From Photobacterium leiognathi (GTDB lineage: Bacteria; Pseudomonadota; Gammaproteobacteria; Enterobacterales; Vibrionaceae): a stretch of 64,000 nucleotides of DNA. Shown here piece by piece: positions 28,090-37,247 of the stretch. Location of the stretch: NCBI RefSeq assembly GCF_030685535.1, contig NZ_CP131601.1:2418001-2482000 (forward strand), written 5' to 3'. Within the stretch, counting starts at the first letter, position 1; every line of letters begins with the position of its first letter. The notes under the pieces were generated by a model that worked only from the letters and a program-made list of their open reading frames with translations, made no database searches and was not told the DNA's origin. The position numbers and the translations under genes are program-made.

Positions 28090-30003
28090 TTAACTATTTT
28101 GCTGATTTCGTTTCCAAACTACATCACCAATACCATCTGTTGGTTTAAAGTCAGTTGGCGCATCAAGCAAAATTTGGCGAATATCTTCATGTTTAAAATC
28201 ATGACAAGCTTTATCCAGTAAATCTAGAATATGTTGATACTCATCTAAAAATAAGAAACGCTCATTAGCTGTCATAATTCGGCGATGATCGGTTTCGCCT
28301 ACATTATCTCCAATCAATAGCTCTTCAAATAATTTCTCACCAGGACGAAGACCCGTATATTTAAGTTCAATATCACCAAATGGATTATCTTCAGTCTTCA
28401 ATTCTAATCCAGATAACTTTACTAGATTCTCAGCTAAATCGACAATCTTAACTGGTTCACCCATATCCAGGACGAAAACATCACCGCCTTTACCCATCGC
28501 GCCAGCTTGTATAACTAACTGCGCTGCTTCAGGAATAGTCATAAAGTAACGAATAATATCAGGATGGGTAATGGTAATTGGTCCGCCTTCTTTAATTTGA
28601 CGCTTAAAAAGAGGGATGACAGAACCTGATGAGCCTAAAACATTACCAAATCGTACCATGCAAAAACGCGTTCCAACTTCTTTTTTAGCTTCTTCAGAAG
28701 CTAACGCTTGAAGACCAAGCTCAGCCATACGTTTTGTTGTACCCATTACATTTGTAGGACGTACCGCTTTATCTGTTGAGATTAAAACGAAAGAAGATAC
28801 ACCCGCATTAACCGCCGCTTGAGCTGTATAATAAGTACCAAAGACATTATTTCTAACACCCTCAACAACATTATACTCAACCATTGGAACATGTTTATAT
28901 GCTGCTGCATGATAAATGGTATCAACGCTAAAGGTCTTCATTATTGTTTCTAAACGATTAATACGTTGAACAGAGCCTAATAAAGGCACAATCTCAACAT
29001 CTAACCCTCGCTTTAGTGCATATTCTGCCAACTCTTTCTCAATGCTATATAAACAATACTCAGAAAGCTCAAACAATAATAATGACTTTGGCTTACACTT
29101 AACGATCTGACGGCATAACTCTGAACCAATGGAACCACCGGCACCAGTAACCATTACAACTTGATCGGTTATATTTGCCGACATTAAATCATCACGAGGC
29201 TTAACAGGTTCACGTCCAAGAAGATCTTCAATAGCCACATCTCTTAACTGATCAAGAGACACATTGTCATGAACAATAGAATCAAGGTTCGGTATAGAAA
29301 GTACTTCTACAGGTAAATTAACTAATGATTCTACAATTGCACGACGTTGAGAACGACTAGCACTCGGAATAGCTAATAATATTTGCTTAACATCACCTTT
29401 ATTAACTACACGTGCTAATTTAGATGGATGATAAACATTCAAACCTTGAATAACTGTGTTTTGTAATCTCTTATTATCATCAATATAAGCGATTGGATTT
29501 AATTCATCCCCTTGACGTAATAAATTCACTAATTGACGTCCAGCTACACCTGCGCCATAAATCATCACATTTGGTTTTCGCTTCATACTACGCTGGACAA
29601 AAAGCATACGAACAGAAACTCTAGCCCCTCCAGTCAAAACAAAAAGATAGCCAAAGTAAATGACAGAAACTGACCTAGGCACCCAAATATTATAGAAATA
29701 AGTAGTTAACACAAAGACAACTGTTGAAACCAAAGCGCCAGTGATCAATGTAAATAACGCATTAATACTAAGATATCGAAGAATTGCACGATAAAAACCG
29801 ATTCGGCTAAAACAAAAAATAGTTACGACAGAAAGAAAAGCTAAAAGATACCAATACTCCGCTTTGTACAGTTCATCAAAGTCACCCAATCGTGTCCAAA
29901 AAGCCCCCCAAAAAGCAACTTGTACAAACAAAAGATCAATACACACGCTCACAATTCTTTTATATACACGTGGTATTGAGAAAAATGCATCAATGAACGA
30001 CAT
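28090..30003 (-). CDS. wbpM: Membrane UDP-sugar 4,6-dehydratase, WbpM/CapD family
   Basis: Enzymes of this family convert UDP-GlcNAc to the 4-keto-6-deoxy sugar used for QuiNAc, FucNAc or bacillosamine residues. The 637-residue protein has four N-terminal membrane segments (about 15-115), a CoA-binding-like Rossmann domain (about 140-250, 'VMIYGAGVAGRQLVNLL') and a C-terminal short-chain dehydrogenase domain with 'VTGAGGSIGSELCRQI' (about 283-298) and the family-typical MxxxK in NVMGTTKR instead of YxxxK. Full length for the WbpM type. Its partner is probably the WbpV-like epimerase at 30659-31567. A terminator lies on each side, so it may have its own promoter. Confidence 0.9.
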   Translation of the reverse strand: MSFIDAFFSIPRVYKRIVSVCIDLLFVQVAFWGAFWTRLGDFDELYKAEYWYLLAFLSVVTIFCFSRIGFYRAILRYLSINALFTLITGALVSTVVFVLTTYFYNIWVPRSVSVIYFGYLFVLTGGARVSVRMLFVQRSMKRKPNVMIYGAGVAGRQLVNLLRQGDELNPIAYIDDNKRLQNTVIQGLNVYHPSKLARVVNKGDVKQILLAIPSASRSQRRAIVESLVNLPVEVLSIPNLDSIVHDNVSLDQLRDVAIEDLLGREPVKPRDDLMSANITDQVVMVTGAGGSIGSELCRQIVKCKPKSLLLFELSEYCLYSIEKELAEYALKRGLDVEIVPLLGSVQRINRLETIMKTFSVDTIYHAAAYKHVPMVEYNVVEGVRNNVFGTYYTAQAAVNAGVSSFVLISTDKAVRPTNVMGTTKRMAELGLQALASEEAKKEVGTRFCMVRFGNVLGSSGSVIPLFKRQIKEGGPITITHPDIIRYFMTIPEAAQLVIQAGAMGKGGDVFVLDMGEPVKIVDLAENLVKLSGLELKTEDNPFGDIELKYTGLRPGEKLFEELLIGDNVGETDHRRIMTANERFLFLDEYQHILDLLDKACHDFKHEDIRQILLDAPTDFKPTDGIGDVVWKRNQQNS

Positions 30004-30070
30004 AAATCCTCGATAAAACTACAAAATCTCGATAATAAGAATGGAATTATACATAAATAATTTATAAGTC

Positions 30071-30101
30071 CCAAAAATGAAAATAGCGGCTATAGCCGCT
30101 A
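30071..30101 (-). terminator. Terminator between the PglC-like gene and wbpM
   Basis: A perfect 7-bp GC-rich stem (TAGCGGC 30084-30090 with 30095-30101, loop TATA) is followed on the minus strand by ATTTTCATTTTT. It lies just after the PglC-like stop. Confidence 0.8.
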
Positions 30102-30108
30102 CTCTATA

Positions 30109-30657
30109 TTACTTAACAGCATCGCCGCTACCGCTACCAGTGACTGTCATGATTATATATTTAAAATATACATTTATATTCAATGTTTCAATCATCTCAC
30201 GATCTGTTTTAGCCAACAGTTCGGGTGTTGACATATCGATATTTTGAACCTGGGCTAACCCAGTTATTCCAGGGAGAACATCATAAATACCTAACTTATC
30301 TCGCTCAGCAATTAATTCTTCCTGATTAAATAAATTAGGTCGAGGACCAACCAAGCTCATATCACCTTTTAACACATTGATTAACTGTGGTAATTCATCA
30401 ATTTTTGTTCTACGGAGAAAAGCTCCTAATTTAGTAATAGAGGCATTATTAGCTAAGTGACTTGCAACTGATTTTGTCTCAACCGACATAGTACGAAACT
30501 TTATCAGTTTAAATGGTTGTTTATTTTTACCCATGCGAGTTTGTATAAAAACTGGCGATCCAGTATCAAATAAACCAATAATGACTACAATTAAGAATAT
30601 AGGCCATAAAAATAGCAAACCGAAAAAAGAGGCTAGAAAATCGAATATACGGATCAT
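30109..30657 (-). CDS. Initiating sugar-1-phosphate transferase (PglC/WcaJ C-terminal type)
   Basis: This small phosphoglycosyl transferase moves a sugar 1-phosphate onto undecaprenyl phosphate, starting each repeat unit. The start is placed at ATG 30655-30657, one base after the previous gene's stop and after an AAGGAA box; an earlier frame start (30744) would overlap the epimerase. The 182 residues contain one re-entrant membrane helix (about 5-27), the basic 'KLIKFRTM' motif, '[23 protein letters not shown]' (split here: DELPQL then [10 protein letters not shown]) and 'PGITGLAQV'. The minimal length fits PglC-like monotopic enzymes. With a WbpM partner, the first sugar may be QuiNAc or a relative; this is inference. 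Confidence 0.9.
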   Translation of the reverse strand: MIRIFDFLASFFGLLFLWPIFLIVVIIGLFDTGSPVFIQTRMGKNKQPFKLIKFRTMSVETKSVASHLANNASITKLGAFLRRTKIDELPQLINVLKGDMSLVGPRPNLFNQEELIAERDKLGIYDVLPGITGLAQVQNIDMSTPELLAKTDREMIETLNINVYFKYIIMTVTGSGSGDAVK

Positions 30658-30658
30658 T

Positions 30659-31567
30659 TTATTCCTTAGATAGTGAAGACATAACCTGTTCCATTGAATA
30701 AGGTGGAACCCAACCCAGAACATCAAATATATTAGATGAATCAACTTCTAAATTATCTAATAACTGTTCAGATATAGACTTTTTACCAACTAATCTAGCA
30801 CCAAAACGCATACACCATAACGGTATAGGTAACTGATAAACTGATTTTCCTAAACCTTTAGTTATTGCATTAGTAAACTCTTTCGTCGATATAGGCTCTC
30901 CATCAGATGCTAAAAAAACATGTCCAGGTGCGGACTCATGTTTTGCACAAACAAGTAAAAGATCACAAAGGTTTTTGACTGATATAAAACTGCGTTTGTT
31001 ATTGACTAAGCCGAAAGGGAGTACTGGAGATTTTTTTACTAATTTAGTAAGCAGGCCAAAATTACCAGGTGCATTTACACCATATACTAATGTAGGTCTA
31101 ACAATAACAACCTCAAGACCAGTATTTCTAGCTAGTTCTAATAGTTCTTGTTCCGCTTTTAATTTCGAAAGAGAGTAGTTATTATGAGGTGCTGGTTTCG
31201 AATTAGAGTTGAATGGCAAACTTTTTGTCACACTTCCATTTACTCCAATAGAACTGACAAATATAAATCGTCGTACACCTGCATTTACGGCGTCTTCAGC
31301 AAGTTTTAAAGTACCTCGAGTATTAACCTCGTAAAGTTCTTCAGCTGTGTGACATGAGGAGTGAGCTAAGCCAGCTAAATGAATTATACAATGGATATTA
31401 TCAAATGCACCATTCCAATTAGTTTCTGAATCAATACTTTGAACTTTAAAACAATCTATTCCTTTTTGATGTCTTGATACTATTTTAAACAAAGATGATT
31501 GTGTTTTATATAACTCTGAGCCAATAAAACCATTACTTCCAGTTAAAAGAATCATATTATTTTTCAC
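30659..31567 (-). CDS. NAD-dependent sugar epimerase/dehydrogenase, WbpV/WbjF-like
   Basis: A 302-residue extended short-chain dehydrogenase. It has the Rossmann motif 'LLTGSNGFIGSEL' at the N-terminus, 'IHLAGLAH' near 65, catalytic Ser near 105-106 (VSSIGVNG) and the YxxxK motif in NNYSLSKLKAE. The overall sequence resembles WbpV/WbjF-type proteins that reduce or epimerise 4-keto-6-deoxy-UDP-HexNAc made by WbpM enzymes, for example to UDP-QuiNAc. It is packed tightly with its neighbours (one base from the next gene on each side) in the AT-rich core of the locus. The exact product is not certain. Confidence 0.82.
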   Translation of the reverse strand: MKNNMILLTGSNGFIGSELYKTQSSLFKIVSRHQKGIDCFKVQSIDSETNWNGAFDNIHCIIHLAGLAHSSCHTAEELYEVNTRGTLKLAEDAVNAGVRRFIFVSSIGVNGSVTKSLPFNSNSKPAPHNNYSLSKLKAEQELLELARNTGLEVVIVRPTLVYGVNAPGNFGLLTKLVKKSPVLPFGLVNNKRSFISVKNLCDLLLVCAKHESAPGHVFLASDGEPISTKEFTNAITKGLGKSVYQLPIPLWCMRFGARLVGKKSISEQLLDNLEVDSSNIFDVLGWVPPYSMEQVMSSLSKE

Positions 31568-31568
31568 T

Positions 31569-32474
31569 TTATAATAGAGACTTGAAGCTCATTAATACTA
31601 AGATAATAAAAAAAGCAACCTTATCTGATGGTTTTCTTCTACACTTAAAAGCCATAAAAGATAACTTTAAAAGATTAAAGAAATTTCTTTTTTTAATTAG
31701 CTTAATAGGTTCATTATCAATACCTATAAATTCAGCTTGATCAAGTACTTTTTTAAACGCATCACCAGAGATAATAATTTTTAACCGACTCAATATTTGT
31801 GAAAGCCCTTTATTTGCTCCAACCTGATTAGATTCGTGCTGGCGATAAAGCATTAAAGGTTCAGAATCAATAAACCACTTAATTCCTTGACTTCTAGCAA
31901 AAGCATAACAATACCAATCATGTAACCATATTTTATCTAAATGTGCTTTTTGCTCTTCAAGAGAGAGTTTAATTCTATTAGTTAAACTCTCTGTCATTAA
32001 GAATGTACAGCCAGGACCAGATGATTCAAAAATATAATCAAACTCTTTTTGAGGATAGTCTTTTTTTATTAATTTCTGTTTGCCAGATTCCCAAAACGCT
32101 GTAACATTGCTTGAATATCCATCAGAGTTTGTTTTTTCTAGTATTTTAATCGCATGTTCTAATTTATTGGATAGCCAAATATCGTCTTGATCACTAAATG
32201 AAATATACTTATATTTGCTAAAATCAACATCAAGTAATAATCTAAAGAAATTCTGCCCGGCACTTCCAAAACTCAACCCATAATCCAGCAGAAATATATT
32301 ATTATTCACTTGAACATAATCATTAATTATATCTAATGATGTATCTGAAGATAGATCCAAACTAATATAAATATCGACTTCGACATTTTCCTGATTTAAT
32401 ATACTATCAATTTGTTCTTTTAAATAATCACTTCCGTTATATACGGCAAGTAGTATACATATTCTATTTAACAT
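31569..32474 (-). CDS. Family 2 glycosyltransferase
   Basis: A 301-residue GT-A enzyme with the N-terminal 'ICILLAVYNGSDYLKEQIDS', the metal and nucleotide-sugar region 'SFSDQDDIWLSNKLEHAI' (about 93-110) and 'HDWYCYAFARSQG' as the probable acceptor or catalytic-base region. It is similar to rhamnosyl- and galactosyl-type GT2 proteins of O-antigen loci. A C-terminal hydrophobic helix (last 20 residues) suggests membrane contact. It starts 17 bases after wzy and is strongly AT-rich. The donor and linkage cannot be read from sequence. Confidence 0.88.
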   Translation of the reverse strand: MLNRICILLAVYNGSDYLKEQIDSILNQENVEVDIYISLDLSSDTSLDIINDYVQVNNNIFLLDYGLSFGSAGQNFFRLLLDVDFSKYKYISFSDQDDIWLSNKLEHAIKILEKTNSDGYSSNVTAFWESGKQKLIKKDYPQKEFDYIFESSGPGCTFLMTESLTNRIKLSLEEQKAHLDKIWLHDWYCYAFARSQGIKWFIDSEPLMLYRQHESNQVGANKGLSQILSRLKIIISGDAFKKVLDQAEFIGIDNEPIKLIKKRNFFNLLKLSFMAFKCRRKPSDKVAFFIILVLMSFKSLL

Positions 32475-32491
32475 TACAATCCAACTTAAAC

Positions 32492-33571
32492 TTAGATAAT
32501 ATTAAAAATGTAATTATCATATGGTAAAACAATCTTTAATGAAGAATAAAAAAACAAAAAAGATATAATAATCAACATCAAGAAATAAGCATATTTTAAT
32601 CTTGTAGATAAGTACTTTAGCGGTAAGATGATAGCTGCGAGATCAAATAAACCAAGCACCTCAACAAAACGCAATGAAAATACGTCATTCCATGATAGAA
32701 ATGCTTGCAAGAAAAGGCTACACGACAAAAAGTATATAAATACTCTTTCTATCTTTGATGCTAGATCATATATAAACAATAAAACAAAATAAAATAATAC
32801 CAATCTTATTAAGTAATACGATGATAAAAGAGATACTTTTTTAACAGCGTATGTTCCATTAAGATAACTATCAATTCTTTCACCACCTATAAAGTGCATC
32901 AAATCTAGACTGAAAGGTGACAAGAAAAATGCAATGATAGGTATAGAAAATAATATTTTTTTATTATCTAAAGATTTAAAGTTATAATGAATAAAATATA
33001 AAAAAGGAATCAATATAACTGAAAGGTGAAAAGTTATACTAACTAAGATTAATATAATGCTAGTTTTTCTTCTATCATCACACCAGTATAATACGGCACA
33101 AGAAGCAATTCCCATTGCAATTGCTACCCGGACTTGAGTAAATTCTTGTACCAAGTAAAGCCTAGAAAATACTAATAAAAGTAAAACACCCAAATATTTA
33201 CCATTAAAAGATAGTCTACAAAATATGAACTTGGCAAAAATACTAATAGTTGCCACTAATGTAAAAAAATATTCTATGTTATTACTGAAAAGCGATGTCA
33301 CCTTATATAAGGTAATAAATCCGATATCTTTTCCTTGAAAAAAATAAACACTAAAATTTTCTCTTACATCAGTAAGCCATTTTAAATAACTATCATAATC
33401 ATGATCAATATTACCGTATCTAAATCCTGTAAATAGTATGGCAATTAATAGCAATACTATTGTATAAAAGTTATATAAGTTAATAAGTGCTCTATTTTTA
33501 CTTATCATTATTCCATCATATGAATATGCGTAGAATAAAAACATAGAAAATAATATCAAATAAAAACTCAT
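32492..33571 (-). CDS. wzy: O-antigen/exopolysaccharide polymerase, EpsG-like Wzy
   Basis: A 359-residue integral membrane protein with about ten predicted segments, expected to join lipid-linked repeat units in the periplasm. It has the EpsG-family pattern: 'FTGFRYGNIDHDYDSY' near 46-60 and 'QEFTQVRVAIAMGIASCAVLYW' (about 141-162, with the conserved Q-RVAIA) in the middle. Wzy proteins are poorly conserved, so the call rests on topology, the EpsG-like motifs and its place beside wzx, glycosyltransferases and wzz. Start overlaps the previous gene's stop by four bases (ATGA). The codon use is very AT-rich, typical of transferred O-antigen genes. Confidence 0.85.
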   Translation of the reverse strand: MSFYLILFSMFLFYAYSYDGIMISKNRALINLYNFYTIVLLLIAILFTGFRYGNIDHDYDSYLKWLTDVRENFSVYFFQGKDIGFITLYKVTSLFSNNIEYFFTLVATISIFAKFIFCRLSFNGKYLGVLLLLVFSRLYLVQEFTQVRVAIAMGIASCAVLYWCDDRRKTSIILILVSITFHLSVILIPFLYFIHYNFKSLDNKKILFSIPIIAFFLSPFSLDLMHFIGGERIDSYLNGTYAVKKVSLLSSYYLIRLVLFYFVLLFIYDLASKIERVFIYFLSCSLFLQAFLSWNDVFSLRFVEVLGLFDLAAIILPLKYLSTRLKYAYFLMLIIISFLFFYSSLKIVLPYDNYIFNII

Positions 33572-34476
33572 TTAAAATGACCTTTACCCATTTTAGATAA
33601 AATTCCATCAAAAACAGCTTTTGTCAAAAGGCCCAGTGAATATAATTTCCTTTTCGATGTTAATGAATAAAAAATTATATATTGAGGTACTTTTATTAAA
33701 TAAATTAATTTTGAATTAAATGACATGCTATCCGACTTCATTAGATACACTGCATTTCTAACTATAAAATAATTCCTAAAATCACTATGAAGATTAATAT
33801 TTCTACCTAGTGCTCTCGTTGTTTCATCTCCAATACTATGATGCATAATAACTGTAGGAATAATAAAAGATTTATATCCATACACATGATTACATCTTTC
33901 ACCCCATTCAATATCTACCCAATCAATAAATAATTCGCTTTTCATAAAGCCAACCTTTTTTAATAAAGATGTTCGAATAAGTGAGCCGGAAGCTATTATA
34001 TAATCACTATGTACAGGTTCTTTACTTTCTAAATTAATTGGTATTCTTTGCACATAAAAAGGTTTTGCTCTAATTGCATTAACAGTTTCACCTGTTTTTT
34101 CATCTATAAATGTAGGACCGACTGTAGCAACATTCTCTCCCTTTTGTATTAAATTATTTTCAGCGAATAATAGATCTTTAACCATACTTGGAGGTAGACT
34201 ACTATCTTGATCTAATAATAAGACATGACTATAGTCATTATCAATCGCATAACTAATACCGATATTTTGGGCTTCAGCTATTCCTTTATTATCATTCAAT
34301 GCAAAATATTTAATATTATTTGAAATTAAGCTTAAAATATCGTTAATTTTCTCTTTTACAGAAGTAGGGGAGTTATCTACTATACATATATCTTCAACCT
34401 GATCTTGTAAACTTAATAATAACCTTTTGAGTAATTCTTTTTCTGGATTAAATAAAACGATAATAGGTAAAATCAT
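33568..34476 (-). CDS. Family 2 glycosyltransferase, probable rhamnosyltransferase
   Basis: A 302-residue GT2 protein of the RfbF/WbbL-like rhamnosyltransferase group. It shows 'IVLFNPEKELLKRLLLSL', 'ICIVDNSP', 'ALNDNKGIAEAQNIGISYA', the metal site 'VLLLDQDSSLPP' (about 85-96) and 'FIDWVDIEWGERC' near 190. These features are typical of transferases that use dTDP-L-rhamnose, which the rmlBADC genes upstream would provide. It is translationally coupled to wzy through an ATGA overlap. The acceptor sugar is unknown. Confidence 0.88.
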   Translation of the reverse strand: MILPIIVLFNPEKELLKRLLLSLQDQVEDICIVDNSPTSVKEKINDILSLISNNIKYFALNDNKGIAEAQNIGISYAIDNDYSHVLLLDQDSSLPPSMVKDLLFAENNLIQKGENVATVGPTFIDEKTGETVNAIRAKPFYVQRIPINLESKEPVHSDYIIASGSLIRTSLLKKVGFMKSELFIDWVDIEWGERCNHVYGYKSFIIPTVIMHHSIGDETTRALGRNINLHSDFRNYFIVRNAVYLMKSDSMSFNSKLIYLIKVPQYIIFYSLTSKRKLYSLGLLTKAVFDGILSKMGKGHFK

Positions 34477-34480
34477 ATTG

Positions 34481-35344
34481 TTATCCCTGACCTTGAAAAT
34501 GGCGTCGACCTTTTTTAATTATATATTTAAAAAGATAATAATATCTTCTTAATATCCAAAGGTTTAAAATTGGCTTATGTAATAATTTATAAAGATATCT
34601 TATATAATTAGATGCTTGAGATAACGTCTCATCTTTAACATATCCTCCAACGATCATAAAGCATTTAATCTTATTATCTATATCTACCTTAGGTAGACAA
34701 TTATTATTATATTTTTGCCAACCTAAATGTTCGACAACAATATCTTTTGGTGTACGACAAGAATACAGCTCTGGACGTAAATATCTCATGTGATCAGGAT
34801 AAAACTTCGAACTTTCCTCAACAGACCAATCCCATCTAAATAAAGTTGCAGTTGTATCAATAAAAGAAACATATAGGTCATTAATTTTATTATTGGTATA
34901 TAAGGATTCTTCTTGTTGCAAGATATCATGTAAATATTCATTTTTCTTTAAATAATCCCATGAAAGAGACAACCCAACTTTACCCAATGAACAATTATTT
35001 TCCATTAAATTTATAGAATAACTCAACCAGCATGGTTTAGCTTTACATAAATTAAAATCTATATCACCATCAGTAAGATAAAAATATTTTGAACCGTGAC
35101 GTGATTTTATATATTCGAGATGACGATTGATACCTAAAATCCATTTATTATCATTATTTCTCAAAATGGTTATTTTTTCATTTTTTTCTAATTTATCTAA
35201 TATTTTCAAATGTTCATTATTATCTGAGTTATTATCAATAACATAAATATGATAATCTATCGTAACTGTATTTATAATTGAATCAATACATTGAAATAAG
35301 AATTCATTCTCATTTCTTGTCATTACCAAGATAGGTATTTCCAT
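34481..35344 (-). CDS. Glycosyltransferase (GT2-like)
   Basis: A 287-residue protein with a GT-A-like beginning (IPILVMTRNENEFLFQCIDSI, trimmed: VMTRNENEF), 'YVIDNNSDNNEHL' and a DxD-type site in FYLTDGDIDFN (about 92-102). A long basic tail (KYIIKKGRRHFQGQG) suggests membrane association. It lies directly between wzx (no gap) and the probable rhamnosyltransferase (four-base gap). I can support only glycosyltransferase; substrate is unknown. Confidence 0.8.
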   Translation of the reverse strand: MEIPILVMTRNENEFLFQCIDSIINTVTIDYHIYVIDNNSDNNEHLKILDKLEKNEKITILRNNDNKWILGINRHLEYIKSRHGSKYFYLTDGDIDFNLCKAKPCWLSYSINLMENNCSLGKVGLSLSWDYLKKNEYLHDILQQEESLYTNNKINDLYVSFIDTTATLFRWDWSVEESSKFYPDHMRYLRPELYSCRTPKDIVVEHLGWQKYNNNCLPKVDIDNKIKCFMIVGGYVKDETLSQASNYIRYLYKLLHKPILNLWILRRYYYLFKYIIKKGRRHFQGQG

Positions 35345-36637
35345 TTAAAAATTCCTGATAGACTTACTTTTAATCAACACTATAAGAGGCAGAAATAAAT
35401 TACATCCTCTAATCATTGCAATAAAAAAAAGTTTGTCTTTATAAAAAACAAAGAATAAAAGATTGGCAAGTGCATAACTTAACACTGAAGATATAGCTAT
35501 CACCGCTAAACTATTGAAGTAAATTCCAATACAATTTAGTGTGACATTTAATATAGCAGCATAAAAAGTTTTTCTTAACTCTGCACTATAGTCTTTACTT
35601 ATAACTAGATGATTACCAGTAACAGCACCTAGAAATATAAAAATCAAACCAATTATATTTATATAGAATAATTTCAAAGACTCCAAATATTGAATGGAAA
35701 AGATTGTGAAAAACACTTCACTTCCGAAGATATATACGAATGAAATTATAATAAGGTAGGCCCACAATAATATACTGATAATTAATGATATTTTTCTATA
35801 ATAGTTATCCTTATTGCTTTTATATTCAATAATTAGATTAGATATAAACATTGAAACAACTATTAAAGATATAAAATTTAATGGTGTTGTAAATCTTGTT
35901 GATGCTGAAAAAATTCCAGCTTGACTATCACTAATAAACCAGCCAATCATTAATATATCGACTTGCGTAAACAACCCTATTACTACGCCAGACAACATCA
36001 ATTTAGACGATTTTCTAAATACAACTACAGCACTTTTATTATTAAGAGTTAAACTAAAGTACTTTCCTTTATCATATAAAATATAAAAAACGATAAATGA
36101 TAGTAATTCTTTACAAAAGAAAGTCATTGCGATAGCTAATGTGCTATAGTCATTTTTTATTAGAAATACAACTAGTGAAGATGTGATAGACAACGATATA
36201 AACTGTGAAATTGTATATTCTTTAAACTTACTACGTCCATCAACTATTGATGGATATAAGTTTAAAGCAACGAAGAATTTTGACAATATAATAGGAACTG
36301 ATATTAATAATACATCTGGTTTTGTTATGTATATAACTGAAAATATTATTACTGAAAAAATCAAAAAACCAATTAATCTTAACCCTGCATAATTACCATA
36401 TCTTTTTCTAACTACTATATTTTTGTTTGAACCACATATAACCGTGAATATCGAATTTAGCCCTAGAGTAAGGAAAAAAGATAAGAACAAAGACAAATTA
36501 TTTATAAAAGCAATCTTACCTTGCTCTTCAGGACCTAAGTAATTCATTATCATTATACCTATAACTAGGCTATAAATGATATCTACCGACTTAGACGATA
36601 TCCCAAATATAATCTTATTAAGCACTAAAGGCACCAC
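35345..36637 (-). CDS. wzx: O-antigen flippase Wzx
   Basis: A 430-residue polytopic membrane protein of the polysaccharide-transporter (MOP/MATE-like) group, expected to flip undecaprenyl-linked repeat units across the inner membrane. About 12 hydrophobic segments are visible, and the start (NKIIFGISSKSVDIIYSLVI, then 'YLGPEEQGKIAF') is typical for Wzx. The start codon is uncertain: the frame opens only with GTG codons (36635-36637 and the next one), and the only good Shine-Dalgarno sequence, AAGGAG, is buried in a hairpin just upstream (36643-36666). It is very AT-rich and is followed without a gap by a glycosyltransferase. Confidence 0.88.
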   Translation of the reverse strand: MVPLVLNKIIFGISSKSVDIIYSLVIGIMIMNYLGPEEQGKIAFINNLSLFLSFFLTLGLNSIFTVICGSNKNIVVRKRYGNYAGLRLIGFLIFSVIIFSVIYITKPDVLLISVPIILSKFFVALNLYPSIVDGRSKFKEYTISQFISLSITSSLVVFLIKNDYSTLAIAMTFFCKELLSFIVFYILYDKGKYFSLTLNNKSAVVVFRKSSKLMLSGVVIGLFTQVDILMIGWFISDSQAGIFSASTRFTTPLNFISLIVVSMFISNLIIEYKSNKDNYYRKISLIISILLWAYLIIISFVYIFGSEVFFTIFSIQYLESLKLFYINIIGLIFIFLGAVTGNHLVISKDYSAELRKTFYAAILNVTLNCIGIYFNSLAVIAISSVLSYALANLLFFVFYKDKLFFIAMIRGCNLFLPLIVLIKSKSIRNF

Positions 36638-36642
36638 TAAGT

Positions 36643-36666
36643 AAAGGAGATATAACTATCTCCTTT
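36643..36666 (-). promoter_or_regulatory. Stem-loop between rmlC and wzx
   Basis: A perfect 10-bp stem (AAAGGAGATA 36643-36652 on the plus strand, with 36657-36666) and a four-base loop sit in the 37-base gap between rmlC and wzx. On the mRNA the first arm contains AAGGAG and the second ends five bases before the wzx GTG. There is no T-run, so it is not a standard terminator. It may limit wzx translation or stabilise the rml part of the mRNA. Confidence 0.6.
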
Positions 36667-36674
36667 TAATATAT

Positions 36675-37226
36675 TTATAAACAAACACTCTTCTTTAGTA
36701 TTTTACCATTATTATCTTTATCAGAGAGAATAAGATCAACAAGTTTATCAATCGGCCATTCAATACCTATCTCAGAATCATTCCACAAAATTGAATGTTC
36801 TGCTGATGGGTTATAATAATCCGTACACTTGTAAACAAACTCGGCTTCATCACTCGTTACATAAAAACCGTGAGCAAAACCTTCTGGCACCCATAATTGA
36901 CGCTTGTTTTCAGCAGACAAATAAACACCAACCCATTTACCAAATGTTGGTGAATCTTTACGAATATCAACGGCAACATCAAATACTTCACCAGAAACAA
37001 GGCGAACTAATTTACCTTGTGTATTTTCTGTTTGGTAATGAAGACCACGTAAGATGCCTTTTTTTGATTTTGAGTGGTTATCTTGCACAAATTGTGTCGG
37101 CTTTCCCGTTACCAATTCTTCAAATTTCTTTTGGTTCCATGTTTCCATGAAAAAACCACGCTCGTCACCAAAAACAGCAGGTTCAATAATTTTCACATCT
37201 GGGATGTCTGTCTCAATCACATTCAT
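36675..37226 (-). CDS. rmlC: dTDP-4-dehydrorhamnose 3,5-epimerase
   Basis: RmlC epimerises dTDP-4-keto-6-deoxyglucose at C3 and C5 in dTDP-L-rhamnose synthesis. The start is placed at ATG 37224-37226 (MNVIETDIPDVKIIEP), giving 183 residues, the family length; the track frame could extend only to a TTG. The cupin fold motifs are 'DERGFFMETW', 'FVQDNHSKSKKGILRGLHYQ' (catalytic His in RGLHYQ), 'VDIRKDSPTFGKW' and 'PEGFAHGFYV'. It is the last of four rml genes, 21 bases after rmlD, and precedes the hairpin before wzx. Confidence 0.97.
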   Translation of the reverse strand: MNVIETDIPDVKIIEPAVFGDERGFFMETWNQKKFEELVTGKPTQFVQDNHSKSKKGILRGLHYQTENTQGKLVRLVSGEVFDVAVDIRKDSPTFGKWVGVYLSAENKRQLWVPEGFAHGFYVTSDEAEFVYKCTDYYNPSAEHSILWNDSEIGIEWPIDKLVDLILSDKDNNGKILKKSVCL

Positions 37227-37247
37227 TTTATTTATTCTCAATAATTA

